Source: an uncultured Candidatus Peregrinibacteria bacterium
GTDB lineage: Bacteria; Patescibacteriota; Gracilibacteria; Peribacterales; Peribacteraceae
DNA length: 32,576 nucleotides
NCBI GenBank assembly: GCA_937863435.1
Contig: CALMES010000108.1
Location: 1-32,576 of the forward strand
Direction of reading: 5' to 3'
Under the pieces are notes generated by a model. That model ran no database searches. It was not told where the DNA came from and saw only the letters and a program-made list of their open reading frames with translations. The translations under genes were made by a program, and so were the position numbers. Below, piece by piece: positions 6,202-11,837 of the stretch. Each line of letters starts with the position of its first letter. Within the stretch, counting starts at the first letter, position 1.

Positions 6202-6443
6202 AAAACATCACGATACCGTTATCTGTCTTAAGTTCTTTGACCTTAAAAATGAAGGGTGAGTTGCTTGATTTTCTATATGAGCTTGAAGCTGATGGAAGGA
6301 CTCATCATTGTGTTGTGTCTTGTGCGGTAAGCGTAGCTCTTGCGTGGATTGCGGAAGCTAACGGTATCTGTGCCTATGTTGACGCTGATCCATATAACGG
6401 GCAATCGCTTGTCTCTCTCGTGAAGGAGGGTAATCGTGATTAA
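6198..6443 (+). CDS. Small hypothetical protein before the replication initiator
   Basis: 81 residues, coupled by ATGA to the gene before and overlapping the next by 8 nt. Starts ITIPLSVLSSLTLKMKGELLDFLYEL, reminiscent of the N-terminal helices of phage replication-type winged-helix proteins, and the following gene begins with a similar INISVPFELT. It contains a mildly hydrophobic helix (VVSCAVSVALAWIAEA), too polar around it for a confident membrane call. Could be a split-off or partner domain of the initiator. Function unknown. Confidence 0.6.
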   Translation: MKNITIPLSVLSSLTLKMKGELLDFLYELEADGRTHHCVVSCAVSVALAWIAEANGICAYVDADPYNGQSLVSLVKEGNRD

Positions 6444-7233
6444 TATTTCGGTACCGTTCGAACTCACGAATGCAGCAACCACTATTGCGAGGGTGTGTGG
6501 GTGGTCTGTAAGAGAGGCGAAGGGCGCAATTCAGGAGCTGTTAGAGGCCGTTGTAACAACAAAGACGGATAATATCCCAAGATTGTTGGCTGAATCCATA
6601 TCTTCCAAGGAATGCATCGAGATTCTGATCGGATATGGAGCGGTCGTTGTTCGAAACGAAGCGGTCGTATTCCCATCGGAGACCAGACGCAGAGCGGTCG
6701 CAGAGCAGAATTCAGCGAACGCTAAGCGATCGCACAGCGATCGCAAGCGACCGCAAAGCGACCGCAAAGCGACCGCCAGCCGACGCAAGGCGATCGTCGT
6801 GCATCAAGATCAAGATCAAGATCAAGATCAAGATCAAGATCAGATCCCTGAACCAGTTTCTTCGAAACCGGAGCCTGAACAACCAAAACCGAAGTCGGAA
6901 CATGCGCAAATTATCGATGACCTTCGAGCCGTTTTTCTCGAAATCCGAGGTGCAGATTACCCATTTGGAGGCCGAGACGCCAAAGTCGTGAAAGAGCTTC
7001 GGGCGATGGCTCCGCCTGAGCAAATCCTTGACGCTTGGCGCAAGGCGCTGGCCCATGCTGGATTTCCGGCCGTAGGCACGCTAGCGCAGCTGCAGCAAAA
7101 TTTCGCGATGTTCGTCGGCTCGGGACCTCCGACGCAAAAAACCAACGCCCAGAGGGTCACCGAGGTGGGCGTTTTTAAGGAAACTCGGGTACTTACCGGA
7201 AAGGATTTGCCATGGCGCTTAAAATCGACTTAG
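6436..7233 (+). CDS. Replication initiation-like protein carrying an embedded candidate origin
   Basis: 265 residues from a GTG at 6436 with AAGGAGGG 5 nt upstream. Three parts are visible. Residues 1-78 are an alpha/beta N-terminal domain. A very low-complexity linker (about 79-155) is Arg/Ser/Asp rich and then has a run of Gln-Asp dipeptides. The C-terminal domain (about 157-230) contains YPFGGRDAKVVKEL, AWRKALAHAGFP and TLAQLQQNFAMF, like the C-terminal helper domain of phage primosomal or DnaD/O-type proteins. A DnaC-like loader gene follows at once, as in lambda O-P, supporting an initiator/loader role. The linker DNA holds phased repeats (6639-6797) and GATC-bearing hexamers (6803-6846), much as lambda O contains its origin. 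Confidence 0.65.
   Translation: MINISVPFELTNAATTIARVCGWSVREAKGAIQELLEAVVTTKTDNIPRLLAESISSKECIEILIGYGAVVVRNEAVVFPSETRRRAVAEQNSANAKRSHSDRKRPQSDRKATASRRKAIVVHQDQDQDQDQDQDQIPEPVSSKPEPEQPKPKSEHAQIIDDLRAVFLEIRGADYPFGGRDAKVVKELRAMAPPEQILDAWRKALAHAGFPAVGTLAQLQQNFAMFVGSGPPTQKTNAQRVTEVGVFKETRVLTGKDLPWRLKST
6639..6797. repeat. Phased 10-bp iteron-like array (candidate replication origin)
   Basis: Five near-perfect copies of AGCGAYCGCA start at 6725, 6736, 6746, 6757 and 6768, that is 10-11 bp apart or one per helical turn. Looser copies (AGCGGTCG core) start at 6639, 6659 and 6693, and degenerate ones at 6778 and 6788. Spacing is not a multiple of three, so the same DNA motif is read in all three frames; protein selection alone does not explain it. 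Confidence 0.6.
6803..6846. repeat. Tandem ATCAAG hexamers with seven GATC sites
   Basis: Six perfect tandem copies of ATCAAG (6803-6838) continue into ATCAGATC. GATC occurs at 6808, 6814, 6820, 6826, 6832, 6838 and 6843. In frame they encode alternating Asp-Gln. They lie directly beside the phased iteron array, the relative layout of Dam-site repeats and iterons in the P1 plasmid origin. Simple slippage is an alternative. Confidence 0.6.
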
Positions 7234-7898
7234 AGCAACTTCGTGACTTCACCGCGGAGGAAAACACACTCATCGACGGCCCTTCACGTGGGCTTTCAGC
7301 GGAGCTTCTCGCGCACCGCGAAAACCTTACTCGACAGCGGTTTCACAGCGAGCGCATCAAAAGCAATTTGCACCATGCGACAAGCTGGGTTTCGGAGTTC
7401 ATCGGCGATCGCTTTATCGAACTCGCCAGGGCACCAAAAGACACCGAGGCCATCCGGCAACTCGAGGCATGGACAAAGTCAAATTCGTGGGCGCTGGTGC
7501 TCGCTGGCGGCGTCGGCGCTGGCAAGACCGTCGCAATGGCGCACCTCGCCTTCGCAACCATCGCAAACGAGCAAGCGAGGCCAAGATTTCTCAACGCGAC
7601 GAGGCTCCCATTCGAGCCTGTTTTTGGTCACGAGGCGGGGCAATTTGTCGACCGACTTTCCTTCGGCAGCCTGCTTTTGCTTGACGATCTCGGCGCCGAA
7701 ACAATCTCAGCGCCAATTGTTTCAGTCATCGCAGCGGTAGTTGATTTTCGTTACCGCCACCTCTCAAAAACCGTCATCACAACCAACCTTCCGCTAAAGG
7801 AATTTGCCGAACGCTATGGCCAGCGTGTGGCGGATAGAATACTTGATGGGGGCACCTGGATTGAACTTTCCGACGCAAGCATGCGAGGCGCAAAATGA
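7212..7898 (+). CDS. DnaC-like AAA+ helicase loader
   Basis: 228 residues. Walker A GGVGAGKT at 99-106, Walker B LLLLDDLG at 154-161, sensor-1 TTNL at 190-193, and the arginine-bearing RVADRIL near 205-211, all in the order of DnaC/IstB-type AAA+ ATPases. These load the replicative helicase onto origin DNA held open by an initiator. The N-terminal 95 residues are helical and would contact the helicase or the initiator. The gene overlaps the initiator-like gene by 22 nt with AAGGA in good position before the ATG, and the phage has no helicase of its own, so the host DnaB-type helicase is the likely client. Confidence 0.85.
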   Translation: MALKIDLEQLRDFTAEENTLIDGPSRGLSAELLAHRENLTRQRFHSERIKSNLHHATSWVSEFIGDRFIELARAPKDTEAIRQLEAWTKSNSWALVLAGGVGAGKTVAMAHLAFATIANEQARPRFLNATRLPFEPVFGHEAGQFVDRLSFGSLLLLDDLGAETISAPIVSVIAAVVDFRYRHLSKTVITTNLPLKEFAERYGQRVADRILDGGTWIELSDASMRGAK

Positions 7899-8290
7899 AT
7901 CTCAACAGCTACGAAGAAGAGCGAGAGCGCCTCGCCGAATTAAAAAAGTCTGCCATGGCGGCCATCAGTCGTTTCCCAGAGTGGATGGCAACAACTATCC
8001 GCTATGGCGTCGGAACAATTGAACAATGTTCGACGAAAGAGTCAAAACTATCAGCGGTTGTTTCAAAAGACACATGGGCAAATGCTCTTTGGGTAGGCCT
8101 AGAAGGTACGCAAATCAGCATCGCAGAAGACTTTCTGTTGTTACACAAACAACCACTCATGCTAAGGGAGATAATATTCGATATAAGAACACTTATATTC
8201 GATGGCTCAGCAGATGATTCGAAAGCCATAGAAGCGGCGGTCGCTAAAAGAAAATCCGACGTTGAGTTGTGGCTGTGGGGAGGCAAATGA
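7895..8290 (+). CDS. Hypothetical protein
   Basis: 131 residues, joined by ATGA to the helicase loader and to the next gene. Helical N-terminus with charged EEERERLAELKKS, a mixed middle and a hydrophobic helix (LMLREIIFDIRTLIF) near residue 90-105 before a charged end. No recognised domain, no signal peptide. Tight coupling to the loader suggests it acts early, but nothing shows a replication role directly. Confidence 0.65.
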   Translation: MNLNSYEEERERLAELKKSAMAAISRFPEWMATTIRYGVGTIEQCSTKESKLSAVVSKDTWANALWVGLEGTQISIAEDFLLLHKQPLMLREIIFDIRTLIFDGSADDSKAIEAAVAKRKSDVELWLWGGK

Positions 8291-8616
8291 GTGAACAATC
8301 AAAACTGATTCGCAGGGTTGCAAGGTCGATATTCGGCGACGAAATAGGATGCACCGACAGCAATTGCTTTTACGGCTACGCTGGCGGAATGGCGACCAAT
8401 GGCGGATGTCGATGTGTCGAACAGGATCCAACAAAATCCGCTAAGCGAATGAAAAAAATTGCATACGAACTTGCGTGCGGAATCAAAGGCCTAAGCCTGG
8501 CGCGTAATCACCAATTGTTTTCAGATGCTGGCAATGCGCTTCGCAAGGTAAACGACATTGAAAATATGAAGGAGGAAAATGAACAACCAACTGCCAACAA
8601 ACGAAGAAATCGATAA
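8287..8616 (+). CDS. Small Cys-cluster protein
   Basis: 109 residues from the ATG at 8287, which has GGAGG just upstream and the ATGA overlap; the longer frame from 8269 is rejected. The N-terminal half has CTDSNC and, about 17 residues on, GGCRC, a four-cysteine pattern that could bind zinc. The rest is basic and helical. Its end is overlapped for 38 nt by the next gene. Three consecutive genes here (this, 8579, 8731) carry Cys clusters. No family recognised. Confidence 0.62.
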   Translation: MSEQSKLIRRVARSIFGDEIGCTDSNCFYGYAGGMATNGGCRCVEQDPTKSAKRMKKIAYELACGIKGLSLARNHQLFSDAGNALRKVNDIENMKEENEQPTANKRRNR

Positions 8617-8734
8617 AGAATCAGAGCATGGTTGGCATATCTACGGTGACAATAATTGTCAGTGCGGCCTATGCAGACTTCAAAAGGAAATAGCGGGAGT
8701 GATTGCTGAGCTGCGAAAGGACCAGTCTGCATGA
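8579..8734 (+). CDS. Very small putative zinc-binding protein
   Basis: 51 residues. A strong AAGGAGG lies 4 nt before the ATG at 8579 and the stop overlaps the next start as ATGA. The centre reads GWHIYGDNNCQCGLCRLQ, with Cys 28, 30, 33 and nearby His 18/20, a plausible compact zinc site, followed by a helix (KEIAGVIAELRK). Its first 38 nt overlap the end of the preceding gene. Small phage zinc-site proteins of this type are common and mostly uncharacterised. Confidence 0.65.
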   Translation: MNNQLPTNEEIDKESEHGWHIYGDNNCQCGLCRLQKEIAGVIAELRKDQSA

Positions 8735-8970
8735 CCAACGAAGAAAGCATGAATCCGCAGTGCACATGCCTCGGTTGCGGAGGACATCATCCGAAGTTTA
8801 AAGAGGCCTATGGATTTTGGTATTGCGAGCGATGCGTAACGAATCCAGAAAAGGCGGAGTTTTTTAGCAAGGCGTTTGGGACGTCCATCGAATTATTCAA
8901 GCGATGGCAGGAGGAATATTGTGCGATGGCGAGATTTAATCAACGCATCGACGGAATGATGGGTGGTTGA
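8731..8970 (+). CDS. Small zinc-ribbon-like protein
   Basis: 79 residues. CTCLGCGG (Cys 11, 13, 16), a His pair at 19-20, then WYCERC (Cys 32, 35) form a likely zinc-ribbon in the first half. The second half is an aromatic-rich helix (IELFKRWQEEYCAMARF) ending in GMMGG. Such small zinc proteins often bind nucleic acid or a host protein. Coupled to the previous gene by ATGA. Specific role unknown. Confidence 0.68.
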   Translation: MTNEESMNPQCTCLGCGGHHPKFKEAYGFWYCERCVTNPEKAEFFSKAFGTSIELFKRWQEEYCAMARFNQRIDGMMGG

Positions 8971-8971
8971 G

Positions 8972-9094
8972 ATGGTGTACGGCGATCCAGGAATTGAAAG
9001 ATGGGACTGGTTAACGCTCATCGTCGCATGCACGAAGTGGCAGAGCCTTAGACTGAAAGCATGGAAAGAAATCAGGCGAAGGATTGGCATATGA
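8972..9094 (+). CDS. Possible 40-residue basic peptide
   Basis: A short frame from the ATG at 8972, one base after the previous stop, ends in an ATGA overlap with the next gene at 9091-9094. It encodes an aromatic and basic peptide (WDWLTLIV, then LKAWKEIRRRIG). A weak GGGTGG lies 5 nt upstream. It fills an otherwise empty 120-bp gap in a gapless operon, which favours its being real; there is no other support. Confidence 0.45.
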   Translation: MVYGDPGIERWDWLTLIVACTKWQSLRLKAWKEIRRRIGI

Positions 9095-9360
9095 ACCACG
9101 AAAAGGAGCGCGCAATCGCCGTTCTGAAAGTGCTCGACTCCATTCCGTATCGAAAGCGCGGTCGACAATATCTTCGAGCGAAGGAGATTGCTTGGAAGTC
9201 TGGTCAAGATTTCGAGCGCGTTCGCGAAATCATTTACGGGCTTATCGAGGCGAGAGTACTCGACACGAGAGGGACAACTGTCAATGCGAGATTGTGGCCA
9301 AATGCGTTCAGGTTTCCGTATTCAGACAAGTTCGAGGAGTGGGCAAATGAGCGGTTCTGA
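9091..9360 (+). CDS. Putative winged-helix small protein
   Basis: 89 residues from the ATG at 9091, preceded by GAAGGA. The order helix (AIAVLKVLDSIP), helix with LRAKEIAWKSGQDFERVREI and then LIEARVLDTRG resembles a winged-helix domain: helix, turn, recognition helix and wing. The C-terminus is Phe/Trp rich. A longer start at 9061 is possible but lacks coupling. Could regulate phage or host genes; family unassigned. Confidence 0.6.
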   Translation: MNHEKERAIAVLKVLDSIPYRKRGRQYLRAKEIAWKSGQDFERVREIIYGLIEARVLDTRGTTVNARLWPNAFRFPYSDKFEEWANERF

Positions 9361-9385
9361 AATCGAAAAAGAGTAGGAGCGGGCA

Positions 9386-9604
9386 ATGTATATGCCGAGA
9401 ACTGTCATAGCGTTATACCAAAAGAAATTCGCAATTTTCCCCATCGAGTGGCGAGACAAGGAAGCCGCTCTTTGTTTTCTGAGAAGCACCGCGTGCAAAA
9501 AGGCAATAGCTCAAGGCGTGGAGTTCTTTATCTACCCGGATGATGCGGACAAGTTGTCAGAGCTTAGAAATATTCCACAAAGTGTTTTCTTGGAGAAAAA
9601 ATGA
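9386..9604 (+). CDS. Hypothetical small protein
   Basis: 72 residues, AGGAG 6-7 nt before the ATG at 9386, and ATGA overlap with the next gene. Mixed alpha/beta (VIALYQKKFAIFPI, ALCFLRSTACKKAIA, VEFFIYPDDADKLSEL). No membrane segment or motif recognised. Between it and the previous gene there are only 25 nt. Confidence 0.6.
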   Translation: MYMPRTVIALYQKKFAIFPIEWRDKEAALCFLRSTACKKAIAQGVEFFIYPDDADKLSELRNIPQSVFLEKK

Positions 9605-9915
9605 CCAAAGATGAGATGGTACAGAAAATATATATTCGGTATCTTACGGAAGATTCGAGTTGCTCGCCAAAAAATGAGCGCGATGCATTAGCTTTTGCGA
9701 AACAGGAGGCAGAATACTTTTTTAAAAACTACAGACCGAAGAAAAAGCGCGAGGTGGTTTTCGCTGAAGCCGAATACTTCGACGTCAATAATATCAAGAC
9801 GATAGATATTGATTCCGAGCACCCTGGATATGTGGGCGTTCCGTTGGATTGGTTTGTTGGGAACAACATCATATATAAAGCACTTAAGGCGGGTAGAAGT
9901 GTGAGGGTAAAATGA
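9601..9915 (+). CDS. Hypothetical small protein
   Basis: 104 residues, coupled by ATGA at both ends. Helical N-terminus with lysines (FAKQEAEYFFKNYRPKKKR) and a C-terminal part with YVGVPLDWFVGNN. No recognised family. The similar size and codon use of the surrounding genes suggest one transcript. Confidence 0.6.
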   Translation: MTKDEMVQKIYIRYLTEDSSCSPKNERDALAFAKQEAEYFFKNYRPKKKREVVFAEAEYFDVNNIKTIDIDSEHPGYVGVPLDWFVGNNIIYKALKAGRSVRVK

Positions 9916-10190
9916 ACGAATTTAAAGTGGCGACATATCATCACGGCAAGTTTGAGTTTCTGACCACGACCGTGCCATTTGAATCAGAGAGAGTAGCGCA
10001 GTCGTTTGTCGATGGTGTCGCTTGGGCGAGTTCTATACTCTATACAGGTGGCGACGACAAGGTGATGGCGTGGGTGTTGCCTCGCGAGGAGGAATTAATG
10101 AGAAGTGAAATTATCGACTACTGCTATGGTGATGAAGAGGAAAATCTCAAGAAAGCAGAGAAGGCTTTTGGGATTAAATTACGGAAGTGA
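9912..10190 (+). CDS. Hypothetical small acidic protein
   Basis: 92 residues, ATGA overlap with the gene before. Strand-like start (FKVATYHHGKFEFLTTTV), then helices, with an acidic stretch DEEENLKKAEKAF near the end. No motif recognised. Three nucleotides separate its stop from the next small gene. Confidence 0.6.
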   Translation: MNEFKVATYHHGKFEFLTTTVPFESERVAQSFVDGVAWASSILYTGGDDKVMAWVLPREEELMRSEIIDYCYGDEEENLKKAEKAFGIKLRK

Positions 10191-10193
10191 ATA

Positions 10194-10319
10194 ATGAGTA
10201 ATGACTTTCTTGCAGGCGTCGTTGTTGGTGTTTTTGGAGGTGCGGCTCTCATTGTGGGCGCCATTGCGGTGACAATGTGGCTTGCTGAAAAACTTGAGAA
10301 AGAGGAGCGGTTCAAATGA
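10194..10319 (+). CDS. Small single-span membrane protein
   Basis: 41 residues in the gap between two accepted genes, ending in an ATGA overlap with the next. One clear transmembrane segment covers about residues 5-30 (FLAGVVVGVFGGAALIVGAI) with glycines spaced as in a helix-packing motif, followed by a charged tail (EKLEKEERFK). The ribosome site is weak. Could modulate host membrane or exclude other phages; unknown. Confidence 0.6.
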   Translation: MSNDFLAGVVVGVFGGAALIVGAIAVTMWLAEKLEKEERFK

Positions 10320-10513
10320 AGTTGCCACGGAAGGTTAGAGGTCGGCCTACTTCTGCAAAACAGAGGCGTGAATGGAAAAGGGCAGACAAGCGATATATAG
10401 CAAAGCATGGCTACAGCAAGCTTTTCGGGTTGCTGAAACGGGCCTACTCGGAGCATATCGACAAATTGATGCCGAGGCCGTCGAAAATTATTGATAGACT
10501 CGAAGGCAAATGA
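10316..10513 (+). CDS. Small basic hypothetical protein
   Basis: 65 residues, strongly basic (RKVRGRPTSAKQRREWKRADKR within the first 30, split by small residues), so it may bind nucleic acid. Coupled by ATGA on both sides, directly before the RusA-like resolvase. No fold recognised. Confidence 0.6.
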   Translation: MKLPRKVRGRPTSAKQRREWKRADKRYIAKHGYSKLFGLLKRAYSEHIDKLMPRPSKIIDRLEGK

Positions 10514-10848
10514 AGCTCACCCTCCCATTTCCTCCAAGCGCTAATCGATACTGGCGCAACTACCGCGGCGTCACCGTCGTAAGTCAGGAGGCAAAGAGCT
10601 TCAAAGCGCACGTCAAACTCATTACAAAGCGAATACAGCCACAGGAGGGGCCACTCCAATGGAGCGCAGTCGCCTACTTTCCGAACCGACGAGGCGACCT
10701 CTCAAACCGAATTAAGATTGTGGAGGACGCACTCAATGGGATTGCGTGGATTGATGATTCGCAGGTGATGGCGCTTCGAATTGAAAGAGCGATAGACAAG
10801 GATAACCCAAGGATTGAAATCGAGGTGCTTCCGTGGACAAAACCGTAA
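10510..10848 (+). CDS. rusA: RusA-like Holliday junction resolvase
   Basis: 112 residues, close to the usual RusA length of about 120. Family marks: LPFPPSANRYWR near the start, RRGDLSNRIKIVEDALNG at about 60-77 and WIDDSQV at 80-86. RusA enzymes are dimers that cut four-way junctions with acidic metal-binding residues, here D63 and D82/D83. In E. coli RusA the motif is DLDN; here it is DLSN, so the residue matching the second catalytic Asp is Ser (S65). The fold call is strong; the activity is not assured. It would resolve branched replication or recombination DNA before packaging. Confidence 0.85.
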   Translation: MKLTLPFPPSANRYWRNYRGVTVVSQEAKSFKAHVKLITKRIQPQEGPLQWSAVAYFPNRRGDLSNRIKIVEDALNGIAWIDDSQVMALRIERAIDKDNPRIEIEVLPWTKP

Positions 10849-11177
10849 GCTTGATTCAGAGGCAGTTTCTGGCACAGCCGAAAGAAGAGCAGACGGCACA
10901 GCTCAAGAGTATGGCGGCAACACTCTTTGTCAAAGAGTATGAGCGGATGAAGCGAAACGAGCGATGGGGTATGACGTTTGATGAATTGGCAGATGCTGTT
11001 GCGGCGCATGCGGATGAGTGGAAGAGAATGGAAGAACGCAAACGTGGAAATATATTTGGCATCTCAGCAGAAATTAAGCCTGGAGAGCGCGTACCGGGGA
11101 TGATTGAGGTGCCGGCTGGCTGGCTTCTTGATGCGAAGGCGTGGATTCCAGAGAATGACGAGGAAAAACATGAATGA
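10833..11177 (+). CDS. Hypothetical protein
   Basis: 114 residues from a GTG at 10833 inside the end of the resolvase gene (16-nt overlap), with GAGGTG at a suitable distance. Helical, charged first two thirds (MKRNERWGMTFDELADAVAAHADEW split over several turns) and a Pro/Gly-rich end with VPAGWLLDAKAWIP. No known family. Confidence 0.58.
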   Translation: MDKTVSLIQRQFLAQPKEEQTAQLKSMAATLFVKEYERMKRNERWGMTFDELADAVAAHADEWKRMEERKRGNIFGISAEIKPGERVPGMIEVPAGWLLDAKAWIPENDEEKHE

Positions 11178-11397
11178 GAAACGAAAGTCTCAGGACCGTG
11201 GCATGGTAGACGCAATGAAAGAAAAGCTTCGCGTCAACACAACGGAAGAGTACCTAAACGACATCGACGAGTTGCAGGCGTACTCAGAAGTGTACCAGGC
11301 CACAAAAGCGTTCTTGGATTACGCGGAGAAGGCGATTATATTCTACGAAAAGCGAAAGTCCCTGAGCGGAGAGCACATCCCAGAGGCAAGCGCATAG
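11170..11397 (+). CDS. Hypothetical helical protein, last gene of the early/middle operon
   Basis: 75 residues from the ATG at 11170, preceded by GAGG and overlapping the previous gene by 8 nt; the frame open from 11104 is rejected as starting without a ribosome site inside that gene. Helical with possible coiled coil (YLNDIDELQAYSEVYQATKA). No family recognised. A 65-bp promoter region follows before the terminase genes. Confidence 0.58.
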   Translation: MNEKRKSQDRGMVDAMKEKLRVNTTEEYLNDIDELQAYSEVYQATKAFLDYAEKAIIFYEKRKSLSGEHIPEASA

Positions 11398-11400
11398 AAA

Positions 11401-11429
11401 TTGAAGCTTCGGCGTTGACGCGATATAGT
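11401..11429 (+). promoter_or_regulatory. Late promoter in front of terminase genes
   Basis: TTGAAG (11401-11406), 17-nt spacer, TATAGT (11424-11429), followed by GG. The same TATAGTGG occurs in the portal promoter (13786-13793). Predicted RNA start is about 11436, so the leader to the ATG at 11463 is about 27 nt and contains no normal Shine-Dalgarno; AGGTG at 11438-11442 is too far unless the hairpin at 11441-11455 folds. Confidence 0.55.
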
Positions 11430-11440
11430 GGAAATACAGG

Positions 11441-11455
11441 TGTCAGTATTTGACA
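11441..11455. promoter_or_regulatory. Inverted repeat just downstream of the late promoter
   Basis: TGTCA, 5-bp spacer, TGACA: a perfect 5-bp inverted repeat just after the predicted RNA start. It overlaps a direct repeat of CAGTATTT with 10-bp period (11444 and 11454). Either an operator for a small dimeric repressor or a weak RNA hairpin in the leader. Confidence 0.4.
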
Positions 11456-11462
11456 GTATTTT

Positions 11463-11837
11463 ATGGCAAAAAGAGGACCAAAAGGCAGACATTCCGGAAG
11501 TTTTAAGCCTGGCCAGTCCGGGAATCCTTCTGGGGGACCAAAGAAAACTCCCGAACAGCGGGAATTTGAAGAGGCATGTCGAAGTTACAGCCCGTTAGCG
11601 CTCGCAAGGGTTGTAGCGATTCTCAACCCGGATATAGAGAACGGTGAAGAGCACGATCCAAACATGCAGCTACAGGCCGCAAAGCTCGTCTTTGATAGAG
11701 CCTGGGGAACAGCCAAGCAATCGACTGAAATCACGGGCAAGGATGGGGCGCCACTCATCGAATCGCCTCTATCAGGGTTGAGCCGCGAAGAGCTTGTTGC
11801 GCTCGCAAGGGAAGCGATTAACTCGAAGGCAAAGTGA
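11463..11837 (+). CDS. terS: Small terminase subunit (DUF5681-like)
   Basis: 124 residues. The N-terminus has FKPGQSGNPSGGPKKTPEQ, typical of DUF5681-type proteins that sit directly before large terminases. The rest is helical (LALARVVAIL, QLQAAKLVFDRAWG) and would form the DNA-recognition ring that brings phage DNA to the motor. The large terminase follows with a GTGA overlap. No Shine-Dalgarno is seen before the ATG. Assignment rests on motif plus position. Confidence 0.78.
   Translation: MAKRGPKGRHSGSFKPGQSGNPSGGPKKTPEQREFEEACRSYSPLALARVVAILNPDIENGEEHDPNMQLQAAKLVFDRAWGTAKQSTEITGKDGAPLIESPLSGLSREELVALAREAINSKAK

Noticed and set aside
6803..6846. ATCAAG tandem repeat as mere slippage microsatellite
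   Set aside because: Not fully excluded, but the adjacent phased iterons and the GATC content make an origin role at least as likely.
9347..9376. Nine-codon frame between 9091-9360 and 9386
   Set aside because: Too short to support as a gene; may be a leader peptide or chance.
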